A stretch of DNA of 64,000 nt, taken from contig CM050650.1 in the NCBI GenBank assembly GCA_027574665.1, forward strand, positions 97,995,086-98,059,085. The letters are read 5' to 3'. Source of the DNA: Rhynochetos jubatus (taxonomy: Eukaryota > Chordata > Aves > Eurypygiformes > Rhynochetidae). The notes beneath the pieces were generated by a model that was given only the letters and a program-made list of their open reading frames with translations, did not search any database and was not told where the DNA came from. Each line of letters opens with the position of its first letter. The first letter of the stretch is position 1. Both the position numbers and the translations under genes were made by a program. Below are positions 41,101 to 52,440 of this stretch, piece by piece.

Positions 41101-42389
41101 TCCTACAAGGGAAAAAAAAAACAAGTGTAACCTGCAAAGTCATGTGTGACTGTCACATGTGAGAGGAAATGTCTCATTTGCAAGACATTAAAATTCTAGC
41201 TCAGACAAAGGATGTTTTTGAAAAACAGTTTGACACACTGGTTGGTTTTTTCAGGTGTTTGATTTGTCTGTTATTTGAAATACTTTTTCAAGTCATTTCA
41301 GATATTGAAATGTTTTAGTCTGTGTAAATGCCATTAGAGCTACAGTGTTTGCCAACTATTTATGGGTTTCCTTTTCCTCTTTCATTCCCCAGGGTTCAGT
41401 TTGCCTTCACCGACAGGGCCTTCCTCTACCGGTGTGGTTTCCACTTCTCACTGGTGGGGATCAAGGAGATATAGAAAATAGTTGTCTCTTTCTATATTTG
41501 GCAGTAGGATCCTCAAATCCATTTGCTTGCTTTCGTTTTCAGTGTTGTGGTCAATCAAGAGACAGCCTCTAGGAAATAATCATTGGCAATCAGCCCAGTT
41601 GAAAATGAACTTTATAATACAGCCTATTAGACAGGTCTTTAAAATGCTGGAAGCCAAACCATTCCCCTTCGTAGACAAATACGGCCATCAAGTAGAAATC
41701 CCTTTCCTTATCCCAAGTGTTGAGGGAAAGAAGATTCCTGCATCACTGTACTGTTGCGTTTCAGGGTACAAAGCGTTAACATGGAAACCTGCTCAGTGGT
41801 GGAGACAGGCTAGAAGAAGCAATGAAGAGTTAGTAGGATGATCAGCTTTCAAACCTTCAACTTGCATGGGCTTCCCAGTTTAACTTTAAAGGGTTGGATG
41901 GAGATGCAAAAGCATTATCCTTGAAAACATCCTGCTGGGGGGGAGGGTCAGGGCAGGCTGCCACCACGGGAGGTGAGCACATAAAGGCAGCGGTCGGTTC
42001 TCTGCACATCTTGCAGTGGTCGCAACTCCTGAATTTGCAGCCAAGAGTACCTGTAGATCTCTCTCTGCACTCTCTCAGCTCTGATTATAATGAGCAATCA
42101 GAGTGTCTGAAGTGTTGCCTGGCTTTCCAGATGAAGCGCTTACAATATTACATTGAACTCATTTGAATAATAATTAGTAACAGGATCTTTTAAACAAAAT
42201 ACGCAGCCTAGGGAGAAACAGTATTAGATGTACGTTCCATATTTGATGCGTAACTGCCTTAAGCGTACACGTCTATGTTATACATGTTGTTTAATGAAAA
42301 AGATACACCTAAAACATCAGCAAGCATTTACAAGTATCTTAGGACAAAGACTCGTTAGATTTACATGTTGTTGAATTCTCTATGTAACA
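32136..42389. other. KHDRBS2 intron stretch, no gene seen
   Basis: AT-rich intron with a GC-richer part at about 37.3-38.0 kb that I could not assign to a repeat or exon. A 19-bp near-palindrome lies at 33825-33843. Open frames up to 121 codons show no domain. Confidence 0.5.
33825..33843. repeat. Near-perfect 19-bp palindrome
   Basis: GATCAGCAC, one central T, GTGCTGATC. The arms are exact reverse complements of 9 bp. Confidence 0.8.
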
Positions 42390-43061
42390 ACACATCATGC
42401 CCAGCAAGGTGCCTGCTGAATATGGGCCAGCAGTGTGCCTGGGTAGCCAAAAAGGCCAATGGCATCCTGGCCTGCATCAGGAACAGTGTGGCCGGCAGGA
42501 CTAGGGCAGTGATTGTCCCCCTGTACTGGGCACTGGTAAGGATGCACCTCGAATCCTGTGTTCAGTTCTGGGCCCCTCACTGCAAGAAAGACATTGAGGT
42601 GCTGGACCGTGTCCAGAGAAGGGCAGTGGAGCTGGGGAAGGGTCTGGAGCACAAGTCCTGTGAGGAGCGTCTGAGGGAGCTGAGGTTGTTCAGCTTGGGG
42701 AAGAGGAGGCTCAGAGGAGACCTTATCACTCTCTACAACTACCTGAAAGGAGGTTGCAGAGAGGTGGGTGTTAGTCTCTTCTTCCAAGTTACAAGCGATA
42801 GGACAAGAGGAAATGGCCTCAAGTTGTGCCAGGGGAAATTTAGATTGGACATACGAAAAATTTCTTCACTGGAAGGGCTGTCAGGCATTGGAATGGGCTG
42901 CCCAGGGAGGTGGTTGAGTCACCATCCCTGGAGGTATTTAGGAGATATGTGGACGAGGTGCTCAGGGACATGGTTTAGTGGTGGGCTTGGCAGTGTTAGG
43001 TTAATGGTTGGACTCAGTGATCTTAAAGCTCTTTCCCAACCTAAACGATTCTATGATTCTA
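42390..43061 (+). mobile_element. CR1 LINE, 672 bp, ORF2 C-terminus and complete 3' end
   Basis: This is the longest CR1 3' copy in the window. It starts near GCCAGCAGTGTGCCTGGGTAG and runs through ORF2 codons for [13 protein letters not shown]-type and [11 protein letters not shown] motifs, an in-place stop TAG after RDMV, and the tail GTGATCTTAAAGCTCTTTCC, CAACCTAAACGATTCTATGATTCTAG. The GGTTAATGGTTGGACTCAGTGATC block marks a subfamily distinct from the 20356 and 58244 copies. It is truncated at its 5' end, as is usual for CR1, and lies in sense within the intron. Confidence 0.95.
42420..42977 (+). pseudogene. CR1 ORF2 C-terminal remnant
   Basis: The frame reads [20 protein letters not shown], then [20 protein letters not shown], the [20 protein letters not shown] block and [24 protein letters not shown]. 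After DIRK one base is missing in the run of A's near 42850-42863, compared with the usual DIRKNFF. The expected continuation [20 protein letters not shown] is in the next frame and reaches a stop at about 42977. This is the region downstream of the reverse transcriptase. One frameshift is the only break I see, so this copy is not very old. Confidence 0.85.
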
Positions 43062-43454
43062 GACATTCACATTTCACAATGAGACACTAACATAAGAACT
43101 GCCTCTGTCTGCAGCTCCTGCAAGTTACAGGACTGAAATCTCTGATAAGAACATAACAAGTACTGAAAGTTGAGAGGTCTTCCAAGAATTAGTTGTGTAA
43201 AGACATCCTGAACTGCAGGAACAAGAAGATTTCCATAACATTTGTGTTCATCTTCTCATATGGAAATATTCACATAATTATTATAATAATCCTTTTCACC
43301 TATATCTATTTTTTTTTTTCTTCTAATACTTTTTAAAATTTGGCCACTAGGATGGTCTTTAGCATTGAAGGTGGGGAAATAGTACAGGTTTTGCAGTAGC
43401 ATAATGCTGTTTGGTGCTTTATTTCATTTCTTTCTTTAAATTACCTAATAGAGG

Positions 43455-43720
43455 ATGTCCTTTTAATTGCTGTTGAACACTGAAAACATTCTTTCTGTGG
43501 AACTGAATGTAATACCTCCAAGATCTTTCTCCCAAAAAAAACCGTTATCTAGAGTCTTCCATAGTGTTCAGAAAAGCTGTTTTTTATTACTGGAGAATTT
43601 TTATTACTGTTCAACTCATTTTCTAGATCACTTATGAATAGTTTAACAGAACGTGTCCCCAAATTGTTCTTGTGGGATTCATCTAGCAACTTCCCTAAAA
43701 TGAACACCTATTTCCCAACT
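43455..43720 (-). mobile_element. Ancient CR1/L3-like LINE fragment
   Basis: On the + strand, TAATTGCTGTTGAACACTGA, ACCTCCAAGATCTTTCTC and TCTAGATCACTTATGAATAG TTTAACAG match, in order, blocks of inverted old amniote CR1: a GAACATTGA...GACTCCAAGATCTCTTTC block and CCAGATCATTTATGAATATG TTGAACAG. Between them about 150 bp of the usual sequence is missing. The same family is seen at 60785-61817. The match is from memory, but several blocks in the right order make chance unlikely. Confidence 0.65.
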
Positions 43721-45914
43721 TTTGTAATGTGTATCCTGATGAGCGCTCCAACCGCTACCTCATTAAGGAAAAGGGCAGCAGCACGGCTTTTTTATTCAGT
43801 AGGAGTGTATTCAGAACATCTATCTTATTTAGTCCCTTGCTAGTTTATGAATCCCAAAGAAGCTTAAGCCTGAAATAAGTATCAGGTCTCCTCCACCCTG
43901 ATGTGGCACTGCTGGTCGGAAATCTCTGTGTCTGAGGAGTGTAACTGTGGACAGCTCTGGTGTCTATAGATTTCAGGGCTAGGAAGCAGTTGAACAGGAA
44001 TATAGATGGCTACAACCTGGGTGTTGGTTCTTTTGCAGCTATAAGCTAAATGGGTAGGTTATACAGCTGGATCAGGGAAGGCTTGGAATTCTCTTTATAT
44101 GGGCAGCTACAATAGCAATTAGGCACCAGAGTAATGCCTGCGTGCTTCGGTGGATTTATTCTCTAGGCTGGTATTTGGGGAAGCATCCTTCATCTAACGG
44201 GTGGTTAAACAAATAGTTACCTTTAAGTGTGTACTTAGAACTTTCATCGTGAAATTGGGTTTAAATATACAAATAAATGAATTCCCAAAGAGAAGCTTCA
44301 GTTTCCTTCCTAGTCAAAGGTAAGTGCACACATTAGCCTTCTGCTGATTGACTCTTTGGAAATGCTCGTTTTTCATTCTGCTTATATCTAAAATAGCCTA
44401 GGCATGGATTTTTCCCTCCAGACTTTTCTCTATGGTGGAAATACTCTTTCTAATGTTTTCTTTGGGTGACCAAACCCAAACTCTTTAAAGTATTTGACTA
44501 CTATACAACTGGAGTTGACTTCTTATCTTTCAGTTGATAGTATAGTGCAGAGCAAAAGAATTTATTCAGAACCTTGAGAACTTCAAAACATTTCTTTTCA
44601 TGCAAGTCCCCCTACTTAAAGACAGAATGCCTAAATCTTATTATATAAATATTCTATTTATTCCTTGGAGAAAAAGCTGTGTTCTCATAGGACTAAAAAT
44701 AATAATGAACATAATGACAGAGAAAAAAGATATAAGATAGATATTTAATTTGAATTTTCATTTCTGTATTTTAAATGGAAAAACTTTTGATTAAACACAG
44801 CTTTTGAGAATACTGTTTACACTTCACAGATATCAAGCGGAATGTTACCTGAATAATAATTGTAGATAAATATCCTACTGGTTTTGTCTGTATATAAAAT
44901 TCTTACCATAAATACAGATAACCTTTTCAAGATGTCTCATAATTTGTCATCAGCTAGCTTGTTGAATTAGCTAAAACATTAGTAGAGATTTCTAGTGTCT
45001 ATAGCATTTCTATCGCTTGAAGGTGACTGATCACCTTCTCTGTCTCTAAGAAAACAGATTAAAGTGTATAACAACCAAGATAATTTGGCTCCAAACACAA
45101 TGAAATAAGTAGAGCTAGAAATAGAATAGTAAAATTATTTCAGGAAAGTAAGAATGATAGCAGAAGAAAAGAAAAAAAGTTTTCTTCCAACCAGTGTTGG
45201 AAGAAGCTCTGTCTGCTTTCCTCAAAGCATCTTTTTCTTGTGCCACAGTCTCATTACTTTATTTTTGACAGACACACTAAGCTCTTACAGTGTCATTAAC
45301 CATTATAAAAATCTCTCTAGTCTTCATTTTTTAAAATCACTAAATAACTGTATCCCAATCACTAAATAGCTGTATTTATCTTTCTGAATGTGTTGATTTG
45401 ACACTTGACTGCATGGTGCTGTTGAACAAAACCCTGTATCACAGTGAGGACTCCTTCCTAAAGTGATGGTGAGTTTGGGGAGCACAGTCTGTGCTAATTA
45501 GTCTTGCTCGCTTAGTGCATAACCTCATCCTCATCAACCCGTCACAACTCACACTGTGATAAATCTCAAATGATGTTTTTTAAACCCAGAGATAGTCATG
45601 AGTATGATCTAACATTGAAATCTGCTGATTAAAGTAGGGAGTGCTTTGAAAGCAATAGGCCTTATCCAGGTGTGTATTTAGGTTGGAAATTAGACATTTG
45701 TAGTTGAAAAAACAATCTCTGCATCCCAGGAGTATTTTTCTGACCTGGTCAACAAAGGCAATGAGTAATTTATGTTTTCTTTTCATTGACACTTGTAGCC
45801 CCATGTCTCAGTAAATAGAATGTTGCCGTCAAGCGTCGTGGGCTGCAGGCTTTGTGCCGAGGCATCAGCACCTGCCTTGGGGCCTACCAGGCTTGCTGTG
45901 GGCTGGCTTTGGTC
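43721..45914. other. KHDRBS2 intron stretch, no gene seen
   Basis: AT-rich DNA. A 22-bp unit is duplicated at 45335-45375. No exon, RNA gene or other transposon was identified. Confidence 0.55.
45335..45375 (+). repeat. Two tandem copies of a 22-bp unit
   Basis: AATCACTAAATAACTGTATCCC is followed at once by AATCACTAAATAGCTGTAT; 18 of the first 19 positions agree. It is a local slippage duplication. Confidence 0.8.
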
Positions 45915-46013
45915 TCCCTTTGAGCTTCCTTACTTCTGGCACCAGTTGCTTAATGGTCGAGTGGTTCTTACCTCTGTTGCTTTAGGTTTTGCCCAGATTC
46001 GTACAGGTGTGGT
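45915..46013. repeat. Unidentified repeat, copy A
   Basis: The core (45951-46010) starts TAATGGTCGAGTGGTTCTTA and ends GATTCGTACAGGTGT. It agrees at about 47 of 60 positions with 47093-47152, without gaps. Weaker similarity extends about 35 bp upstream. I do not recognise the family. TGGTCGAGTGG resembles a tRNA A box, but homology running well upstream of it argues against a simple tRNA-headed SINE. Confidence 0.6.
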
Positions 46014-46683
46014 GTAATGCTGATCTATATTCATTACTAATCAGTATTGACAATAAGTCATTATTCTGTACAGAGGGTGCTGCTATGGCCCTAGAATAAA
46101 ATTACAGCATAGGGGTGTACAGGGGTGGGATGGAAGTGGAGACCCTGAAAGCAAAGTTTTGAGATGACACGGGAGGCTCCAGGGTTGTAAACAGGGAATT
46201 GACACCAAGGTCAGTTACTGGTCATTAAAAGAGTGCAACCTCAGAAGCAGGGTAAGATCACTTTATCAGTAACCAAGAGACCAGAAAAAAGTGTTCAGGT
46301 ATATAAAACTATATACTGAATTTGGATTGGAAATGATGTTGCAGAACAATGGAGAAAGGACAATTTATGTAGCTTGTTCACAAACCTAAAAATTACTTCC
46401 TGTAGAGAGAAGGAAGAAACTATTACCATCAGTATTATACATCCTGCAGCAAAGGACCGAAGATGCCCAACTCACAGCAGTGCTGCCCACCCCTCAGATG
46501 AAGCCATTAACCTTGTAGCCCTGCAGGGCAGTGGAAGGGTGAGCGTGGCACCGTGGAAAGGGTCAGACACTAGAAGGTTTGTGTATATGACATTTTACCT
46601 ACATGTAGTTTGAGCTGCAAGTGTTACTATGGAACTGTTGTGCTAATAATTCTTTGATTAAACCTTTATGACTTCATTAAGAC

Positions 46684-46695
46684 AAAAAAAAAAAA
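46684..46695 (+). repeat. Poly(A)12 preceded by ATTAAA
   Basis: Twelve A's start 21 bp after an ATTAAA (46657-46662), the spacing of a polyadenylated 3' end. The sequence after it is C-interrupted A-rich DNA. No parental transcript was recognised upstream. Confidence 0.5.
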
Positions 46696-46853
46696 CCCAA
46701 ACTAAACCACCACCTTCCTATGAGGTATGGTATTGTCCATAGTAAGAGTGTAACAGCTTGGTGGGAGTTCAAATAAAACCTATTTTATAACTTGGATATG
46801 ATAAATTGGTAATTAGCGTCTCCTAAATAAAAACCTGACATTTTGTGCTCTCA

Positions 46854-48367
46854 TTAATTAAGGCACACTTCTTGCTGAATCTGAATGTACCCTGAATACA
46901 GTGATCTCTGGTTGTGATCATCAGTTGTAAGATGAACATAATCTTCTTCAGAAGCATCTTTAGGTATGGTAATTCTGCATTTCTTGAGGCTCTTTAATTT
47001 CCTATATGAGCTTTTCAAACTTCTTGAAATTACTTGGTTACATTCATTGAACATCTTTGGCTTGTTTAGTTCTAGAAGCAGGTGTCTAATGACCAGGTGA
47101 TTCTTACCTATGCTGCTTTAGCTTTTGCTTTGATTTGTACAAGTGTAGGAACATCTGTAGGTTTGCCAACTCTGTCCCTGCACTATCAGCGTTCTGTCAG
47201 GTAACTATACATAGATCAGTAGTTATTGGTCACAGCAGTCACTGGTTGTAACTTCAGTGTTGGCATATACCACTTTGATGTGTTACCCTTTCCCCTAAAC
47301 ATTTACTTCCTTTCACAGAATTTATATTTCTTGTAATCTAACATTCACTCCAACCTTTCATACTCTTTCAGGAGTGATTCAATGGTTGTGCTGTCATCAC
47401 ATTCTTCTACTGATTTGTCTTTGTCTTCCTTCTCACCTATCTAAATAAAAATATGACCTAGGTACATCTCTGTACCTCTTTGCCATTAAGATGTTGTTGT
47501 ATTTCATTATGAAAAACATCAAGAAATAAAGCACCTTTGAATTGAAGAGCCTATCTGCCAAAGGCAGTACTGAATGTACACAAATCTCCATTTCACCAAA
47601 GTAACTATGAGAATTTTAATGATGCATCAAGTATAGAAGAATTATTGTTGTCATCTGTGTCTCCAAAAATTTTGTCTGTTGTAAGCAATGCTAGTTTTAC
47701 GTGCCTGTATTTCATTATGGGGGTCTCTCTGGCTGACTGAAGGAATTGTAAAGTGAGTACACAAGTTCTCTTAGCTCTGCTGTGTGAGCTCTTCTCATGT
47801 ACTCATCTCCATCTTCTTTGTTCTTCTTCCTGGAGTGAGAATAACTTATCTACAGACAGGAGTCAGGGGACGGCTAAGCTTTTTTAGCTTCGCTCTGTGT
47901 TCTGCTGACAACTGTCCCATTCCTCCTCATCCATTCTCACATTGTTCGTGGTTGGTTTTGCTTGTTGTTTCTCCATGAACACGATTTCTTCATAGGACCT
48001 GAAAACTTTTTAACCCCAAAACCAGGTACCACTGAGAAATTATATCTTCTTATCTACCTGTTACCATATAGTTCACTTGTTACTTTACTACAGTTGGTGT
48101 TACAGACAACATCTTGGTTTTGCATTTATGTCCAGATGAAAATTTAATAGGTTTGCATTTGTCAAGCGGCATGTTCAATAATTTTCTTCTTGTCCGTTGA
48201 TCTTATGAATGATGCTTCTGTAGCAACAGGACTGTGCTTATCATCTTTGTCTCGTCTCTGCACTATGCTTCTATTTGCAAATTCTTGCAAGATATGAAAT
48301 CCACTGCAATTCTTATATTGTTCTTCAAGTACCCGTTGTTTGTTTTCACAGCTGTATGTGTTACATT
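46854..48367 (-). other. Region of minus-strand protein-like segments, unidentified and decayed
   Basis: Several separate minus-strand open stretches look more like protein than chance, being rich in charged residues and low in the usual AT-driven codons. Examples are a segment containing EEQYKNCSGFHILQEFANRS (within about 48164-48367), one containing VRMDEEEWDSCQQNTERS (within about 47881-48000), and one containing RKLKSLKKCRITIPKDASEE (within 46854-47054). They lie in different frames and are not continuous. I do not recognise a family. A retrocopy of a host transcript or a very old mobile element would both fit, and chance is not excluded. The repeat copy at 47050-47153 overlaps the low end. 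Confidence 0.3.
47050..47153. repeat. Unidentified repeat, copy B
   Basis: The second copy of the repeat at 45915-46013, in the same orientation and 1.14 kb downstream. The core reads TAATGACCAGGTGATTCTTA at 47093 onward, then GCTGCTTTAGCTTTTGCT and TTTGTACAAGTGT. The matched upstream part is CTTGTTTAGTTCTAGAAGCAGGTG. Confidence 0.6.
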
Positions 48368-49850
48368 ATAGGCAGTTACATGAGTTGCATTGGTGAAATT
48401 TATCTCTGAAATCTACACAATTCCTGCTTCAGGTTTCTATTATTCTTAGATATTCTGTTATTTCAATGTTATGAGGATACTTTTTATTCATCAATCTGGA
48501 TTTTGTAATTTTATTTGCTATGCAAACTCCGTTTGTTCTTTCAAGTTCATTCCAGTAATTTTATTCAAGCATTTTGGCCAGGGTTCCAGCCAGAAATCAG
48601 TTCTCTGCCAGCACACGTCCTTTTAAAATTGTAAGTCTGCTTTCTCATCCAGAAATAATTAATAATTTTTCTTGGCCTTTATGTTCTTATCACTTGCATA
48701 CTTCACTTTTGCAGAGATTGGTACTCCTCATATTTCTGCTATAAAGTTTTATAATTAATTTTCCCTGTTTTGGTCAACTGGAAATTATAAAACACAGCAG
48801 GTGTTTACAAATATCTGTTTTCTTTTATGATGGAGTGGGTTATGGAGCCATGCATCATGTTAAGGCTGGGTGGACTTCAGCACCATGTGACAGACATGCT
48901 GTGAAGCAGCAGATGAGGATGAAGGAAGCCTGAAACACATAGTGTGAGGGGAGCTGAGGTTGGACTCGGAATATACTACTGTCAGTCTTGAGAGATGAGG
49001 GGAATTGGCAAGCAGAAGGGAGTGGAGGAGGATCAGGATGAGGTGGCTATTGTTTCTGGAGAGTGGTATGTTTTTCCTCTGCTGTGCTCAACCCACAGTG
49101 GAGACCAACATCATCAATATGCAATAAATAAGAACCATTTTATTAACTTGAGGGTCAGTACTAAGAGAGATTACCATCATACCATCACTGATCCAGAAGC
49201 CCACGGAATCCATTCTGTTCCTTTTATAAATCGGAACTGATCAGGTTCCAGGTTTGTGGGTTACAAACAAGCTTGGGTTTGAGTGGGTTTTTTTTTAAGA
49301 TCCAGTGCCTAAGATTTAACTGCATTTTGAATATTTTCAGGGTAGTTCCCTACAGTGAACCCATCAGGTGGTCAATGCACAGTCTTTCACTCTGATTCAA
49401 CTCATGTCTACACAAGTAGGCTTAAGCCATTACAATTCCCATGCTAGGGATGTGGGCAAACGACTGGGCTTCTGGGTAGACCCTGGACAAGGCTTGTACA
49501 AGCTGAACAGGGTCTGGAAGACTGCTGGACATGACGTGGGAAATAGTGGAACATAAAAAGCTATGAGTAGCTGACAAAAGTTGCAAACAGTACCATGGGG
49601 AATAGCTGCGTCTCACAGGTTGTTAAAGCAGGATTGTATGAGAAAAGGAGGATTCCACAGGTAAGTTGACTGGTGCATTAGAGGCCTTTTAGGGTGCAAA
49701 GTCTTGCAAGGCCAACAACATCCAGATAACCTTATAAATAACACCATATAAGATAGGTTTATGATAATGTAACTCATTTTGCATTCATGTAAAAGCTGCT
49801 TGAAAGTCTCATAATCCATCTGGGTCCTTACCAGTACTACATGGTGTGTT
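48368..49850. other. KHDRBS2 intron stretch, no gene seen
   Basis: AT-rich to about 48.8 kb, then a purine-rich stretch (about 48.84-49.05 kb) with many GAGG and GATGAGG words. No repeat family or exon was recognised. Confidence 0.5.
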
Positions 49851-50090
49851 TCACAGAATCATACCGTCATAGACTTGTTTAGTTGGAAAGGACCTTTAAA
49901 GGTCAAATAGTCCAACCCCCGTGCAATGAGCAGGGACATCTTCAACTAGTTCAGGCTGCTCAGAACCCAGTCCAATCTGACCTTGCCTTGAAGGTTTCTA
50001 GGGATGGGGCATTTATCACCTCTCTGGGCAACCTTTTCCAGTGTTTGACTACCTTCATAGTAAAAAATTTCTTCCTTATACCTCGTCAAA
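49851..50090 (-). mobile_element. CR1 LINE, diverged 3' end
   Basis: The + strand shows an inverted CR1: TCACAGAATCATACCGTCAT, TTGGAAAGGACCTTTAAAGG, TAGTCCAACCCCCGTGCAAT, GCAGGGACATCTTCAACTAG, CTCTCTGGGCAACCTTTTCC and TTTCTTCCTTATACCTCGTC. The GGACATCTTCAACTAG signature and the AAAAATTTCTTCCTTATA block indicate an older subfamily than the 58244 copy. The match fades after about 50090. It lies antisense to KHDRBS2. Confidence 0.9.
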
Positions 50091-52326
50091 ATCCACATGT
50101 GGACTCTCCTGCACTGCCTACAGCTCACCATGATATTTTTTAAGCAGTTGTCAGGGTGTTTATTCATTACTGTTCTACTTTGAATCAAAAGTGCAGTTTA
50201 GAGGGAAGCCTCCTGATCATTCTCGATGACTGGGCCGTTACTTACACTGAGCAGAGATCATGGGACATGAACTGGACTTCTCTCCTACAAAACTAAACCA
50301 AAATTTAGTTCCAGAAAGGCTCTCTGACTTCTATTAGGGATCCTGTTCATGCAGCCAGGCCACGGTTAGCAGGAAGCAAAACCTGCTGAAGTGCTAGAGA
50401 AGGGGTTGTGGTGCCATCCTAAATACAAATAGTGTGGGTGTCAGTGCAGGTTTTTTGTGTGCAGTTGGGCTGTGCTGGTTGCTAATGAAGGTGGTGTCCA
50501 ACTTCACATGTTCCCAGGAGAGCCCTTTCAGCCGTACTGCACTTGGAAAGCTGTATTGCCTGCCAGTAGGTGTAACCTTCTACATAGACCAGTGTCTCCT
50601 CAGCAGTGTGTGTTGTGTCTGTTTGGCATGTTAGATGCCTGATGTACGATTAAATGCAATGCTGCATTCAGGCCTAAAATACTCAGTCATATGCGCTGGC
50701 TTTGGGAAGCAAAGCTTTGTACAGTGCTCACATGGTCTAAGAGTTCTCTTCCATATTTTTCAAGGTGATTTGCTTCTTTCTGTCAACTCACACATTTCAG
50801 TAAAAGAAGCATTTTCTGATGTTTTAGCCTGTTGTGGGAAGAAGTACTGTGTGAAATTTCAGTCTCTAACCCCATGCATTCCACCCAAGATAACATCATT
50901 AGCTATGTTCAGAAAGAAATATTGAGGATCTCAGGGTCCTAGCCTGCTGTTTCTAACAGCTGTAGGAATGGCTGATATAGTGACAGAAAGCATGTGCTGA
51001 ACCTAGGAAGAAGGTTATAAAATTATGTGGTTTAAGAATTCCTGAATTTCTTGAGAAAATGAAAGACAAACATCCTTACCATTGTTACCACCATGCAGGC
51101 ATATACCTAACTTTCTGTTTAGACAGGTCTGCGTTATAAAATCATGTTACTGGTCTTAGCAGCGCAAAATCCCTATCAAAATAATAAGCCAAATATTATT
51201 TTTGCCTTTTTCTACATTTGAAAAAAAAGATCCAATTTATATTTTTTACAAACTTTGTTGATAGTCTCAGTGGGAAAGACAACGCTGGGGACTTTCTGGT
51301 GTTTCTTTTAAGAATCATTAAAAAAATCAGCATGAGAGAAACTTTTACCAGTTACTGGGTTGTCACTTTCTAACTATTACAGTTTAATTCTGTTGAAATA
51401 CTTCATGTCAAATTATTCCAAAAGCTTCAGTAATTTTTTTTTTCCAGAAGACTGCAAAGTACTGTAACATCTCATGATAGATTGTGATATTATGCTTTAG
51501 ACATTTCAGTGAGATTTCACTGATAAACTAAAATGCCAAAGATATTTTAACCATAAAGTTAGATTAAAAGCTTCTACCATCTGTGCTGATTATCTTCATT
51601 TTTTAATTTTCTCTTGAAAACAATTATGTGTATTTTCAACTTCTTAAAATGAAATCATGTGCTACATTTATTGAGTTATGATTTTGTCATCATCTGCACA
51701 ATTTTGAGTTGTCATGGAGTGAGATCTAGGGCTCTGGAGCTAAAGGGTGTAACTACTGTGTATTCTGTGAAAAATCAGGAAGTCCTTCAGGCTGGTTTAT
51801 CTACTGTAGCTAAAAAGAACTGTATGCTATAGCAGCATATTATTTGAAACATGACATCGTGGAAATATTTTTGACATCAAGCAATGATTTAAATTAGACA
51901 AGGCTAAAATAAGTTAATGAATACTTAAATAAGTAAACAGGTGAATAACAATTGTAATCTATTGTTAAAAATTTTATATTCAGATATCTAAATGTTCATA
52001 AAGTATTATTTTAGTAGATATACTATGAAGCTCTAACTTAGCATATTTTAAGGAAATTAATTTACTTCTTTTCCTGTGATTATGTTTTCCATCTATAAAA
52101 TGAGGATGTTGATACATATTTTCTTCAAATTACATTTCTCAAAATATTTTTGTAGACTGAGTTTTCAAGTCATCATTTCTTCAGCATTACTTACTGCTAG
52201 CTTGTGTAGTGATAACCTAAATTTTTCATTATGTTGTCATAGCCAATGTCATTAACATGATCGTTCTTTTATATTTTTGCTTTTTATGCAGAGGTAACTA
52301 CTATGAATGCATATTACAATTTACAT
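50091..52326. other. KHDRBS2 intron stretch, no gene seen
   Basis: AT-rich intron, with no repeat, exon or RNA gene that I can support. Confidence 0.55.
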
Positions 52327-52440
52327 TCATAGAATCACAGAATGGTTTGGGTTGGAAGGGACCTTAAAGACCATCTAGTGCCAACTCCCTGCCATGGGCA
52401 GGGACACCTTCCACCAGACCAGGTTGCTCCAAGCTATCTC
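52327..52440 (-). mobile_element. CR1 LINE, very short 3' end
   Basis: Inverted CR1 3' UTR only: CATAGAATCACAGAATGGTT, TGGGTTGGAAGGGACCTTAA, CTGCCATGGGCAGGGACACC and CAGACCAGGTTGCTCCAAGC. The element stops about 115 bp from its 3' end, so the insertion was strongly 5' truncated. The match to consensus is high, so it looks fairly young. It lies about 650 bp upstream of the second exon. Confidence 0.93.

Noticed and set aside
45335-45375. Start of a CRISPR-like or satellite array
   Set aside because: Only two copies of a 22-bp unit, directly adjacent with no spacers.
45941-46016. tRNA gene or tRNA-headed SINE
   Set aside because: TGGTCGAGTGG looks like an A box and GATTCGTAC is about the right distance for a B box, but the B box is poor, no cloverleaf closes, and the homology with the second copy continues well upstream of where a tRNA would start.
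48840-49050. LTR or other retroviral fossil
   Set aside because: The purine-rich stretch has no TG...CA ends, no primer-binding site and no paired LTR. No LTR element was supported anywhere in the window.
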